From NCBI GenBank assembly GCA_011763485.2, contig JAANSK020264827.1:1-33393 (forward strand): a stretch of 33,393 nucleotides of DNA. The letters are read 5' to 3'. Positions 11,301-22,390 of the stretch are shown piece by piece; the first letter of the stretch is position 1; each line of letters opens with the position of its first letter. The DNA comes from Isoetes engelmannii (Eukaryota; Streptophyta; Lycopodiopsida; Isoetales; Isoetaceae). The translations under genes and the position numbers were made by a program. A model generated the notes under the pieces. It saw only the letters and a program-made list of their open reading frames with translations. It did no database searches and was not told the origin of the DNA.

Positions 11301-14300
11301 TGTTGGTGCAGCCTATGCTATGCGTGAGTGCAGTCAATCCTTTTCTTTATACACGAGTTCCTTTATTAGCACATGTTGGTGCATTCCGGAAGAAGTTGAG
11401 CAAAATGATTGACTGCATGCATTGCCCTTCGCGCTCCTGGGTGCGCAAGATGGTTGGATCCCGAACTTATCTTCTTGAGGACAATGATTTCTTTGCTTTA
11501 CGTGACCTTGGAGATATTTCGAAGGGCGCATTTGCCAGTAGGTATTTTATTCTAAGTCTTGCATGTAAATCTGCAACTAAAATTATGTGTCGGCCCTAAG
11601 TTAAGGATATGAATAATCTGCTTAAGTTCATGTTGCATGCTAAAATGTTTCTTATATGTGGGGAGCATCTGGACATTCCTAAGATATACTCCAGGTAATC
11701 TAGGGTTAAGAGGGGGCACATAAGGTTCATTAATTGCGGAGCACAAAACACATAGTATCTTATATGTAACCAAGGGGCTATTTTAAGCATCCGGACATTC
11801 CTAAGAGATACTCCAGTTAATCTAGGGTTAAGAGGGGACGCAACTAGCTAATGAGCTTTTCAGCAATTTACTAGTTTCTAATTAGTAGTGCAATGCAAGT
11901 ACCATTAGTAGTGTAGGCAAGGGACTATTTTGGGAATTCCATATTAGCTGTCCTTCCTCACATTCGAGGGCGGCACATTTCTGGTGTTGGAGATTGAATT
12001 TTAGTTTGAGAAAATGAAAAAATGAAAAGTGAGAGAGAGGAGAAGAAAATGTGAAGCCCAGAGAGGGAAAAAGCAAAAATTAAATACATTATGTGGTTAT
12101 CCTTTATGTTGCCCTTATTCATAGCACATATAGTAACCAACACTTTCCCTTAATGGGACAAGGACTCATTTCTCCTCCTGGGAAGATTTCAAACTTCAAA
12201 TCAGTGTGGATGCCTCTATCATGGGAAACTTCATATTGGGAAGCACAGCTGTGTGATGCTCAATTTGAATTGAGCATCTTTGAAGCTTTCGATAACTAAA
12301 GAGTATGAATGAAATCTACTTTATTCCACATACTCAAAGAATCTGCTTTAGGTATTATAGAAATCTCAACAATACATGGCATTGCTTTTGTGATAACGTA
12401 TGTTCTTGAAGATGGCTTACTGCACCTCCCTGGCCCTAGAATGGATTGAGCCATACACATGAAATTAGCCGAGCAAGAAAAAGATTTAGTCTGAAATGGT
12501 GATTTAAGAAAGATATTTGTCCAAGAAGAAGAGCGTTAATGTAAGAAGATGATTCACAGAACTATTTTGTAGCAAGGAACCAGAAGGATGTGGAAGTGTG
12601 GAATTTTATGCGTTTCCTGGCACCATTTTGTTTATGAGCAGGGAGACTAAAAAGGAAATGGAAAAGGAAGTGCAAACTGTCGAGAAGATCCGGCTCTTCA
12701 AAAGTTATACCAAGCTTGCCAATAGAAGTTTCATTTGTCCTAACTATAACCTCGTTAATTCCGAGTTCGCAGGAAGTATAAGCATGATGAAAGTGGATGA
12801 CTTGGCATGCGTTTTGATAGGCCTCTCCACATCGACCTGTACATGGCAGCTTGCTCCATCGTCCATCCATACCAATCAAGATAGTGGGACATGATTTGAT
12901 CGATTGGCAATCTCTATTCTGGATGCTTGGACTGACCTGAAAATAGTCCTTGTTGTTCAAACAGAAAGCTTTTATAGAGATGTCACAATCACCAATCCAC
13001 GGGCATTATATGCTGAGATACATAATTTGGTCATTTATAATGGAAATGGCCTTTCTAAGTGGCTCTAATCTAGCATGAGCTCGGCAATAGAGACTACTTG
13101 TTGGTGTCCAAATAGAAAGGTCTTATAGAGATGTCGCAATCACCAATCCACGGGCATTATATGCTGGAATTTGGAGATACATAATCTGGTCATTTATAAT
13201 GGCAATGGCCTTTCTAAGTGGCTCTAATCGAGCGTGAGATCGGCAATAGAGACTACTTGTTGGGGCCCAGTCCCCTCTATCAGCCAGGTAAAAGAATTTA
13301 GACTAGCCTCCTTATGGAGACCATGGACCTCTGATCTTAATATCAAAGCAATCAGTATAAATTGTCTTTCATCATCAGTTTGAATTTGCCTAGTCTGCGG
13401 ACCTGCTTACACCACATATAAAGTCCAAGCTCATAGCACTCCAATGCCGATGTAAAGTGGATGGTGTGATTAGTATTCCAAGGTCACCTCAATCATGATA
13501 TAGCACCATCTTCTGCCAAGCCATGCTGCTGTGGAAGAGTCATTGCTAGCAGAAAGGGCTGGATGAAAAAAGCGTGATTGCCCATTGCACTTGCTTTCCA
13601 CTGCAACGACATTAGCTGAGCTGTATATTTCTGCATTGTATTACACATTTTGTCTGGACTTCCTGTGCAATACTGGTTGAGAAGTTGTGGTAGCCAAGTT
13701 GACAGTGCACAGAGTTAGATCCAGTTGTAAATAAGGTTTTAGGCTTCATTTTTATCACTGCACTGCAGGTTTAGAAGGCTTATGTAACATTTCTTTTCGA
13801 TGTCTCCAACGAAAAGAATACTACTAGGGAAGAGGGAATGGACAGCGACTAAATTTGATGCTATGTTTCTTCACCAGTCATTGGAAGGGCCATTACAAAC
13901 TAAACAGAGCTAAGCCAAAGGGTTGCGAGGCCCTGCATGCCGAAAAGATAATTCAAGGAGATGATATAATTGCGTCAATCACACCTCTTCAACAAGCCGT
14001 ATGTGCTGGGTTCTGCAACTTGCTACTAGAACTATAATGTCTCCAGTACAGATTAGATTAGTGCAGATCACGAAGCTAATGGACTGATACTTGCTTACGT
14101 TAATTGGTGTAGGTAGATGTTGATATTTTCATTTGCTTAACAGTATTAGGTATAATGGCATGGCTTATTAACGTCTCTGTATGCAAACCTGACTATGCTT
14201 ATGATGTAAATTGCATAATTCGTGTTGCAGTCCTTCCAGGCTTGTTGCGGACAGTATATGAAAAGCTGTGTGTCCACATAACCCAAAAATGCTCTCTCTG

Positions 14301-14753
14301 TCATGAAATTGGGGAAATTTGCCATGCAGAGGCATTATGTGACTACCCTTTGAAGTTAATTTATCCATTTGAGGTAAGCTGAGTGTGCTGTGTCTATTTA
14401 TGTCTTACCTAGTTTTGTCTGATGTTCATAATTTCTTGCAGGACAAAAATGTACATAGATGTAGCTTTTGTCATTTAGCTTTCCATAAAGCATGCTTCTC
14501 GAAGTACAATTCATGCCCGTCATGCAATAAAGATAATCCTATGCTGCCTAGCGAGGAAGATAATAAAAGATCAGAATCTGAGAGCATGTCATCAACTGCG
14601 GCTTCTATAGACTCCCTTTTATCACAAGATGGACCAAGAGAAGTATCAAAATATAAGAAATATTTCTCTGGCCTTTTGGGGTCAAGAGAAAGTACTCGCG
14701 TGCAAACGGGTTCCCTTAACATGAGTGCTTTGCTGGGCCGATTAGATCTCTGA
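8254..14753 (+). CDS. PX domain protein with Rubicon-homology (DUF4206) zinc-binding C-terminus
   Basis: The coding exons are 8254-9405, 9790-10866, 11312-11537, 14231-14373 and 14442-14753. They join in frame through GT-AG introns into about 969 residues. Residues 1-384 are acidic and look disordered. A PX domain at about 475-590 carries RRYRDF (498-503), the basic region expected to bind phosphatidylinositol 3-phosphate. The C-terminus matches the Rubicon-homology family: CAGC (666-669), CSSC followed by His (703-707), a conserved PMLCVSAVNPFL segment opening exon 3, CSLC (839-842) and Cys pairs at 873/876 and 891/894, together a likely zinc-binding module. Plant members are annotated as phox-domain proteins, and a role in endosomal or vacuolar membrane traffic is inferred from the family. 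The start is uncertain: an in-frame stop lies at 8245, but ATGCAG at 8254 could also be a splice acceptor (AG at 8258-8259) serving an upstream exon. The third intron is 2.7 kb, and exon 3 to exon 4 splits an isoleucine codon. Confidence 0.9.
11651..11842. repeat. Direct duplication inside PX intron 3
   Basis: A segment of about 57 bases (AGCATCTGGACATTCC... at 11664; ending in TCTAGGGTTAAGAGGGG) recurs about 122 bases downstream at 11786, with a handful of differences. CTTATATGT precedes both copies (11651 and 11759), with an indel between it and the repeat body. Confidence 0.8.
12949..13264. repeat. Tandem duplication, about 150-160 bp unit, PX intron 3
   Basis: Two adjacent copies share AGAGATGTCRCAATCACC, CCACGGGCATTATATGCTG, GGCCTTTCTAAGTGGCTC and CGGCAATAGAGACTACTTG. 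The offset is 151 bases on the left side. The second copy carries a small insertion of about nine bases after ATGCTGG. Roughly 90 percent identity suggests a fairly old local duplication. Confidence 0.85.
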
Positions 14754-15030
14754 GTTATGGGGAAAGTTGTAAATTATTTTTGGATTTGCACATTAATTGT
14801 GTGTATATTATGTTCTCTCTTGTTAAATATGGTAAGATTAATATGATGCTCTTGATCATGCGTGGATTTTCAACTTGAGAATGACTAAGGATATTATATA
14901 TGTAACGTCCAAGTGGTGAAGGTGATTGGTAGGTTTGGGGTCTTGAAAAGTGCAGGCTGTCCTGTAGACATTGGAAAGTGTGCATGGATTATGGAAGAAC
15001 CTTTTGTAGGGCAGTTTTTTGCAATAATGT
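14754..15030. other. 3' flank of the PX gene
   Basis: This is AT-rich sequence after the stop codon and a likely 3' untranslated region. No exact AATAAA was identified close to the stop. CGTCCAAGTGG at about 14906 recurs at about 15101 inside the neighbouring fold-back. Confidence 0.35.
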
Positions 15031-15194
15031 AATAGGTAAAATTCACCTCGAGGAAATTCCTCGAGGGAATTTCTGGAGGCGGCGTTGCTAGACGAGGCAG
15101 CGTCCAAGTGGCGAAGCCGTAGTGCTGCCTCGTTTGGCGGAGCCATTGAGTATTCTTGAGGGATCTTGGAGAGGTGAATTCTCCCTTGCCTAAT
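15031..15194. repeat. Nested fold-back element
   Basis: AATTCACCTC (15040-15049) pairs exactly with GAGGTGAATT (15171-15180). Inside it, ACGAGGCAGC (15092-15101) pairs exactly with GCTGCCTCGT (15124-15133). The outer edges, TAATAGG and CCTAATA, also pair. CCTCGAGG occurs twice in the left arm. The compact size of about 160 bp and nested arms fit a MITE or another snap-back repeat. No target duplication was identified. Confidence 0.65.
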
Positions 15195-15308
15195 ACACGA
15201 CCAGCTTAGGCATGCCTTACGTGGCATGCCTTGTGGGATTACGAACCTTATGTGGCATGTCAGCTCAGCATATAATATATAAACATATGGTTGACGTAAG
15301 CTTCTATT

Positions 15309-15372
15309 CCCTCTCCTCTCGCCTCTTGTTTTTTGGGTTGCCCTCTCCTCTCCCCTCTCGTTTTTTGGGTTG
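15309..15372. repeat. 32-bp tandem repeat, two copies
   Basis: Two adjacent units read CCCTCTCCTCTCSCCTCTYG followed by TTTTTTGGGTTG, at 15309-15340 and 15341-15372, with only a couple of differences. Confidence 0.85.
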
Positions 15373-15574
15373 CCCGCAGGGCATACCCTAGATGAGGTTG
15401 GGCGATTTGTGGTATGTATTAAGAATATGCCATTTAAAGGGGTAAGATTGCATGAAAAGGAAGAATAAACTTAAGGATCTTGTTTCAATAGTTGGAGATA
15501 AGGCTCAAAAAGTAAAATCTTGAACTCTCCTGGAGATTCTATTTTTGATGAGTAACTGGAGTAAACTTCAGTTA

Positions 15575-15671
15575 TGATCGTCTTCATGTGCATGTAAGGG
15601 GAGGAGGAAGCAAAGCATCCAGGTGATCGTCTTCATATGCATGTAAGCGAAGGAGGAAGCAAAGCCATCTC
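15575..15671. repeat. 49-bp tandem repeat, two copies
   Basis: The unit starting TGATCGTCTTCATRTGCATG and containing GGAGGAAGCAAAGC occurs at 15575-15623 and again from 15624, with about four differences. Confidence 0.85.
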
Positions 15672-17027
15672 TATTGAGCTAACCACATTCTTGATGAAGA
15701 GTTAATATTTGGCTCCTTTGGTTCTTCCTGATTGTCATGCTCTTTCATTACTTTTGTCGCACAACCCTTGGATGCTTTAGCGTCTTGTTTCTGTAGCTTC
15801 GACGAGGCGATGCGCTCACTCACTCACTTTGTACTTGTTCAGGCGAGGTGTTCGTTGTTCTAGCAGGGTGCTTGTTCTTCTAGCCAGGTGCTTGTTCCGG
15901 TGAGGCGCTCACTGTTCTAGCCGCACACTTGTTCTTCTTTTGTGTTTAAATTTGTGCTAAAAACTTGTTTAAATTCTGTTCAAATTGTATTATTAATGTA
16001 CGGTGGAGGTAGAATTATCGCTTTTAATTTTGCATAATTACAGTAATCCTACCCTGGTCGTGTATTACGTTGTTTTCTTCCACTGGTAAAGCATTACCAT
16101 CTTACTAAGTTTATTTACATGGAATTATATGAAACATGTCCTTTTTTGGATTGCCCCTCGTTAAGGGGCAATTTGTTAGGTAGAGGGTGGGTTTTGGGCA
16201 CCTTGAGGCATGTGCTAGCATATCTGGTGATCTAACGGCTATAATTTTTAGTTCTTTTGGGTTTTTGACATCGAAAACTTTTTACACCCACCAGATTTTC
16301 GCCAGAAAGTTATTTTTACAATAATATGTTAAAAAGCAAGCTCCTAATGGTTTGATTTTAGATTAGAGGTGTTATTTTAGGCACTGGATTTGTTTGAGAT
16401 CTAATTGCCATGCCAATCATAGTGCACCATAGAATTAGCTACTCTATGATTGGTTATCTATGATTGGAGGAGATTAATATAAGATGATGCTAATCTAAGT
16501 TTGATGGTTTACAATAGCAGAGCCAATAATAGATGAGTGGATGAGAATAGATCATGGGGGTTTAAAAAGACATGGCTTGTGATCAATAAGCATCATTAAT
16601 TGTCTCATGAATATTGATTGCATTATAGTTGAGAGAAACTAGAGAGAGAATAAAGGGAGGAAAACTAGAGAAAGAATACATATATAGGGACTAGAGAGAG
16701 AAATTAGAGCAAGAAACTAGAGAGAGAAAGACAAGTTTAGTTTTGCTTAGCTTTGTTTGTTACATTGTATTGTATATGTATGTTGTTCGTTTTGCCCATG
16801 GCATTTTGGGGGCAATTTGTAGTGCTTTGCACCTTGTTTTTTTAGCGCAACGGCCCAACCCTGGGTGACACCTTATCTCAAAGCCTAGCCTATCTACGTG
16901 TCCTAAAAAATGACATGGGCTAGATTTTGACCCTTTGATTTTGATCTAAACCAATACACGGTTGAGAAAAATAGCTGAAATGTGTCTGTGGGGGAACGTC
17001 GCAGTAAATCTCCTCTCCCGAAGCGAC

Positions 17028-17163
17028 CTCAAATTATTTTATTTCCCAATCTCCCTTGCTTTGATTTCTTCCTCCGTTCCTCTAATTCTTTTTTTTTTTT
17101 TTTTTTTTTTTTGAATTCCTCAAATTATTTCATTTCCCAACCTCCCTTGCTCCGATTCCTTCC
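17028..17163. repeat. Duplicated pyrimidine-rich segment around a poly-T run
   Basis: A segment of about 45 bases beginning CTCAAATTATTT at 17028 is repeated at 17119 with a few differences. A run of about 24 T (17089-17112) lies between them. The duplication sits directly before the disulfide isomerase relic and may be a derivative of its 5' leader. Confidence 0.8.
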
Positions 17164-17199
17164 TTCCTCACCTTCTTTCCGATCCCTTGCTTCGATCGT

Positions 17200-18422
17200 G
17201 GAGCAACACCTTTTCATAGTCGTCGAGTTTTATGCTCCCTGGTAATGCTTTTGGTTTTGCAATTTGCATTTAATTTTTGTTTCTTCTTAGATGCAAGAAC
17301 CACCTTCTTGCATTTCTCTAGTTCTTATGCTTGGGCAATTTAACAGGCAGGCATTGTAAGAAACTGGCTCCAGAGGTGAGTTTTGGTTGCTTAGCTAATA
17401 ATGTGCAACACTAAAACTGACTATATGCTCTTCTCCTTTTGCCACGGTATAAAAAGGCAGCTCCAATCCTCAAGGATAATGATCTACCAATAATTCTTGC
17501 AAGATAAATGCTAACCAGGAGGGAAACAAGGGCCTTGCTTTCGAATTTAGTGTTCCAGGCTTCTCTTTGTTAAGGATAATTCGTAACAACGCTCTAAGGT
17601 GTATGATTATACAGCCCCCCATGATGCTGAAGGCATTGTATCATACCTGAAGAAACAACTCGCGTCACCATCTTTGGAATTAAAGTCAGCTGAAGATGCA
17701 TTGGAATTTGTTACACTTGGTAAAATAGCTTTGGTATGCATCCTCTCATATATTTTGTTACGTCTTTATATGTTTTTTAATGTGGTGTCATTTTCTTTGT
17801 AGCTAATTTCTTGATCATTAAAATCTATCATTCAGTCCATTGTTCAACAGCTTACACTTGCTTAGTATCAGACCTTTTGTTGTATAGTGATTTGCTCTAA
17901 GTATTGGTTTTAATTTTAACTTAAACTGCTTTTTTGTGGCTAGATTGGTGTTTTTAAAAGTCATGATTCCGAGGAGTTCACCAACTTTATCATTGTAGCT
18001 GATGACCTCCGAGGAGATTGCAAATGGGGTCATACTTCAGACGAATCTATTCTTCCCATTAAGGATATGCCTTTAAATATTCCTACAGTTTGTCTCTTAA
18101 CGTTTTAGCGATACTTCGATACACAATGCACCTTTTTATTACGTAGTGTATATCAAATTTAATGGATCACCTCTGTTATTTATTTCCATAGTGGCTATAC
18201 AACTGACACGGGGTGATCTAACATGTCATACTTTATTTTTTCCCGTTTGTTGAGTATTTCTCTTCTAAGCAACTTGAAAGTGTTTTGCAGGACTTTCAAC
18301 TGAGGGACTCAAAAAGTTTGTAGATGACAAAAGTTACGGGGTTGACACAAGATTAATCCATGACACAAGATCAATCCATGAAACGATATTTATTCAAGTT
18401 CTTCAACAGTCCAGATATGAAG
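17200..18422 (+). pseudogene. Protein disulfide isomerase (PDIL1-type) relic
   Basis: Segments follow the order of plant PDI. VVEFYAPW (17219-17241) is followed by a GT donor. An exon at 17347-17375 encodes HCKKLAPE. A segment from 17457 encodes AAPILKDND and, in a shifted frame, LAFEFSVPGF. The segment from about 17597 encodes YDYTAPHDAEGIVSYLKKQ and KSAEDALEFV. A segment from about 17943 encodes IGVFKSHDSEEFTNF, one at about 18300 encodes GLKKFVDD, and KFFNSPDMK ends at 18422 before a GT. The family folds secretory proteins in the endoplasmic reticulum using CGHC redox sites. Here the CGHC site is damaged by a short loss at the exon junction, frames shift in the third segment, and the second half (b' and a' domains, KDEL) is missing. 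Retained introns indicate a duplicated genomic copy and not a retrocopy. Confidence 0.8.
18344..18379. repeat. 18-bp tandem repeat in the PDI relic
   Basis: GACACAAGATTAATCCAT is followed immediately by GACACAAGATCAATCCAT. The single difference shows a local slippage duplication inside the decayed gene. Confidence 0.9.
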
Positions 18423-18984
18423 GTATACTACTTTGTATAGCATTTTGTCGAAATCTATTTCGTGGCTATTTATTTATTAACTAATTAAGGGCATGACTTG
18501 AAAGACATACGTTTAGTATATAGCCTGTAGAAAATACATTTGAAAATTCACAAAGGAGTCAAAATTTTGCAAACAAATCTTGTATACCTGTATATGGATA
18601 CCATCCTTTGCAAGCCAGCATATCACACTGCTCTTTAAATATAGTAGACTCCTGGGAGTTATTGAAAATGATGCTGCTCAATTCACTCGATCCAAGATCT
18701 GGATTGTTCCATCCATTTGGACAAGTGATGGTAACCGCTTATCATCATGGTCATCATGTATCTTGTTTAGTATGGTTTATGGCTTAACTTTCTTAAATCA
18801 AGAATGGATTAGAACTCCTGTAGATTCTTTTAAGAACTTCATACTTTTTTAGCTATAGGAAGTGGTGCTATAGTAACTTATCATTAGGAACTTGTCATTA
18901 GTCTCCTACGCTGGCATTGAGAGAGAATCATTGGTTGCAGTGTATATGATTGTGCAAGGCTCAGCCCATGGCATTTATTGTTCA

Positions 18985-19330
18985 TTGCAGGAACACTCAT
19001 AAGCCATCTGTTAGTCTGAGCTATAGCAATAACACCGTGAGCAGATGCGTAGATGCCATGAAAAATATGATACCTATGACGCTCCCATATTGCCCATAGG
19101 AGTCAACCAGAACCAAGATGGAATGCCCTCTGGGGGCCACACATTGGGGTAAGAGCCAAGAGGATGCATTGGCAATTTAATGCGCTGTTAAATAAACTTT
19201 GTAGCCAGAACCACGCCGACTGGACTGTTGGACAAAAAAAGGCAATGCTCAAGAGTTTCCACGCCTGAAAAGAAAAGAAATGATTCATAGCAGAAATAGA
19301 GTTTCTTGGCATTTTAAAGCACATGAACAT
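18985..19330 (-). mobile_element. LINE remnant 1 (C-terminal zinc-binding region)
   Basis: On the minus strand, the phrase ETLEHC (about 19243-19262) is followed in other frames by AWFWLQSLFNSAL, QRAFHLGSG and LLWAIWERHR. This order matches the reverse-transcriptase zinc-binding (zf-RVT) tail of plant L1-type LINE polyproteins. The same phrases occur in remnant 2. Frames are disrupted and no poly-A tail or target duplication was recognised. Confidence 0.65.
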
Positions 19331-19439
19331 TCGAAAGCTTTTGGCAAACTATTCCAGTTAGGATACCTAGATTCTGGTTTATCATGTTCAATGCAAGCTT
19401 GGGTAGCCTGCTTCACAGCCCACGAAGGGCAGGTTTAGA

Positions 19440-19690
19440 TTGGGATTGAAGGATATGAAAATAATTCAGGGAATAGTTGAAGGGCTTCTATACCTTCATG
19501 AATACTGCAGGTATTAGATTCTTCACAAAGATCTGAAGTGCGATTATGTACTTCTTAATGCTGGTCTTCTGCTTCGTATAGAATATTTTGGCCTTGCAAA
19601 ACGTCGGGTAGATAAAGTCCTAATTCGCCTCCAAATTGGCAGGCACCTATGGCTACATCCCTTACCTGCATGCAATTGAATTGTCTACTC
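19440..19690 (+). pseudogene. Receptor-like kinase (SRK/DUF26-type) fragment
   Basis: The + strand encodes IIQGIVEGLLYLHEY (from 19461), then in another frame HKDLKCDYVLLNAG (from 19524), EYFGLAK (about 19584-19604) and GTYGYI (from 19642). This matches the catalytic-loop and activation-loop block of plant S-domain and cysteine-rich receptor-like kinases (LLYLHEYSR, HRDLKASN, DFGLAR, GTYGYM). The DFG aspartate is replaced by tyrosine and at least one frameshift separates the blocks. No upstream ectodomain or downstream kinase lobe was found, so this is a short dead fragment. Confidence 0.7.
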
Positions 19691-21049
19691 TTTTTCAGGT
19701 GCTTGCTTGTTAACCATCACCTCAAACCTGAAGGGAAAGAATATTCACGCAAACCCAGAATAGAGTACTATTGAATTGGATTGATTTCTATCATCCACAG
19801 AGAGCAAAAGGTATACGTGATCCAATACAAAAAGAGCATAGCAAGCCATTACTGCTTAGGATTAAAAAAACTCCACCCCAAAGAGTTTTTGTATATATCA
19901 ATATGATCTTGCAAGATTTATTTCATCCCCCTTATCGAGAACCTCCAGGATAAACGATGATAATGCCATTAAAGATCCCTACTTTTTAATTGTCTCTATA
20001 ACAACCTCAACCATCCGCATGTTATTCAGGCTAGATAATACCATTCAAATCAAATATTTCAAAGCATATCCCAAAACCTCATCCTCCATTCCTAGGGTTT
20101 GCCTTGCGTGCAACCCAAAAAATAAGGATCGTGTTTACAATCTCCACCCTAACCAACAAGAGAATGAGCTTGCAACCTACAACTATTTAAGATGATAATT
20201 TTTAAGCTTTTAATCTAAACAAATATCAATATTTGTTGTGACAAATTTTTCCTTTAAGTTCTTATCAATAGATATATTGTTATCATGGATATGTTCTTTC
20301 CTATTAAGGAAGGCACTTATATAAAGGGATCACTTTTGAGAAACAAATTTCCAAAAATATTGGAGGATGATTTAAAGGAATATATTGCAAGAGGACAATA
20401 TCATTTTCTTACAAGATGTATATATTGCTTTTTTATTCTACCAGCTAGATAAATCTTTCATTCATGTGTTTGTTTTTTATTTCCATCAAATTTTGATAGC
20501 ATTAATAGTGTTTTTATTTTCCATCAGATTTTGGTAATAGTTTTCTAGGACAAAGAACCATATTCATGCAATCATATGATACTGCAAGATCATGCAGAAA
20601 TATCTTCCATGATACAATGAAAACAGATAGAAAAGAATCTCAATCTTTTTGAGTTTGTTGAGTTGACAATTTGGGCGATGTCTTCATTTGACAAGGATCT
20701 GAAAGCCTAGAAAACAACCTCTTAAGTTCCACAAAGTCGTTATCATGTGAAGTTAAAGTATGTTTGGGGTCCAATTCTTCTTATAGTGCTTGTACTAACA
20801 TGATTCCATCGTGTTATCACATCTTGGTTCCTAAGAAATGCTTTTTAACATCACACAATGGACTATAATTCCCAATTCTTATCAAAAAGAAGTTCCCCCC
20901 ATCGCCCCCCCCCCCCAATAAAAAAAAAAAAACACACAAATTAAGAGAACAAAATCTCAGCAGTCAAAGATAATCCACTGAATGAAGCGACGCGTCTATG
21001 CAAGAGATAATAAACCAAAATATTCCTCAAAAATCAAGAGTTTCTTCTC
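19691..21049. other. Intergenic, AT-rich
   Basis: No coding region was recognised. Near 20901-20931 there is a homopolymer pair, a run of about 13 C followed closely by about 12 A. The rest is AT-rich sequence without recognised structure. Confidence 0.4.
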
Positions 21050-21400
21050 AGGAGTAAGCTGAGAACATAGATATGCCGTCACCAATCTATCTTGTGCCGC
21101 ATGAAGAACTTAGTCAACAATAATTGTTAAGCCCTTGAAGGTACACCACCGCCGCCTTTTCCAGATAGACCACACCAACCAACCTGATGCTAAATGAAAA
21201 GCTTGTTGCTGCAACCTGCTCCAATTGGAAGGATAAATAGCAAAAAGCAATTGCTGGCTAGTCAGGGCCACATGAAAGAGAGATAGCAACCACGACCAAA
21301 CTAGCCGAACTTGGTCGCATAGAAAAAACAATGCTCAAGAGTCTCAGGTTGCCGCTTACACGATGGGCAAAGTGCTAAAACACAATTTCAAAATGACGTG
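21050..21400 (-). mobile_element. LINE remnant 2 (C-terminal zinc-binding region)
   Basis: On the minus strand, CPSCKRQPETLEHCFF (about 21325-21372) is a textbook zf-RVT motif. It continues in another frame with VWSWLLSLFHVALTSQQ, QQQAFHLASGWLVWSIWKR and a downstream VLHAAQDRLVTAY-type tail. This is the end of a plant non-LTR (L1-type) polyprotein. It belongs to the same family as remnant 1, because SLF..AL, AFHLxSGW and W.IW match in order. Upstream parts towards 22200 are too decayed to assign. Confidence 0.75.
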
Positions 21401-22280
21401 GGCTCACAGTTTTCAGGCGATAACATAAAAATCATGGAATTGCCGGCATTTTCTACTCCAAAACATTTCATTAATGGCAACGCAAAAACATTAACCACTG
21501 ATTTTTAGCTACCTATTGTCGTTCCGGTAGAATGAAAATTCAATGGCAACAACAAATAATGCCACTTATACACCTACCGCAAAAATAATAGAAAGAGGGA
21601 AGAATGGCAAAATGTGACGTGCGGGTTTTCTACTGGTTTCTATTCTAAATGAATACTGCCACTGGCTTAGTGAAAATCCGGCCTTATAAACCAACACATT
21701 AACTCCTAGACATCATGAAGGATTTGCCACCACGAGGCAGAAACTTTGGGATGAAACAATTTATTCCAAGCCTGGGACCACCTTAGCTTCTACTGAGGAG
21801 GGGGAAGGAGAAGCTTGCCAACCAGCCCAAAGGGGTTAATGTCGACGTCGACCAGCTCCTGATACAAACAATGCACAAGACGTTATGCATTAACAATTTG
21901 GAGACCATTCAAATAGGCACATCAGCTGGTTGGGAGGAAGTGGCTGGCAGAATATTAGCCACCTTTTGCCCAACAACTCTGTCCCATCGAGATAGCATTA
22001 GTCTGAAAAGCGTCCCAAGGCAACAAGTGACCAGCCTCATACCAAGCATCAACTGTGAGAAAGCCAACAAGCCTTCAATGCTGTTGAGTCAATGGATGTA
22101 CAGTAGCACATAGAGGCATACGATTATCCATAGGAATCCACCAACACGGAGCGTTTAAATGTTTGCAAGCATCAGGATTAATTTGAAACAATGATCGAAC
22201 TGCCTCCTAATAATCAAATAGGCCCCTTTAAAAGGGGGAAGCATTAGGAAGGGGCGCTTTATATGAAATCTGTCAACTGC
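21401..22280. other. Intergenic, probably decayed LINE body
   Basis: On the minus strand this lies upstream of LINE remnant 2, where the polymerase part would be expected. I could not recognise reverse transcriptase motifs, so the assignment is positional only. Confidence 0.3.
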
Positions 22281-22390
22281 TAAAGCTTCAGATTACGATG
22301 ATATATTATGCCTCAGTCCCTTGTGCGAATTTTGTTAAAGCTTCAGATTACGATGATATATTATGCCTCAGTCCCTTGTGCGAATTTTGT
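22281..22390. repeat. Perfect 55-bp tandem duplication
   Basis: The 55 bases starting TAAAGCTTCAGATTACGATG at 22281 are repeated without a single difference at 22336-22390. Complete identity in otherwise decayed DNA implies a recent duplication or an assembly artefact. Confidence 0.95.

Larger units (their letters stand above)
11538..14230. other. Large intron 3 of the PX gene with internal duplications
   Basis: This 2,693-base intron is several times longer than the others in the gene (68-445 bases). It contains two separate duplications, listed individually, and no recognisable protein-coding insert. Open frames around 12560-12960 on both strands lack family resemblance. Growth by insertion of an unrecognised repeat is likely. 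Confidence 0.6.
15195..16980. other. Intergenic with short repeats
   Basis: No gene was recognised over 1.8 kb. It contains the tandem repeats listed separately, loosely repeated 'AGGTGCTTGTTCTTCTAGC'-type phrases at about 15835-15935, a hairpin (TTGCCCCT 16151-16158 / AGGGGCAA 16164-16171) and a purine-rich GAGA tract at about 16620-16735. A 14-bp inverted pair (15191-15204 and 16054-16067) may or may not mark element ends. Confidence 0.4.

Noticed and set aside
12562-12960. Long frames on both strands in PX intron 3
   Set aside because: No domain or composition typical of protein, and they overlap each other on opposite strands.
15191-16067. 14-bp inverted pair TAATACACGACCAG as TIRs of a 0.9 kb element
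   Set aside because: Exact 14-bp matches are borderline by chance in a window this size, and no matching target duplication flanks them.
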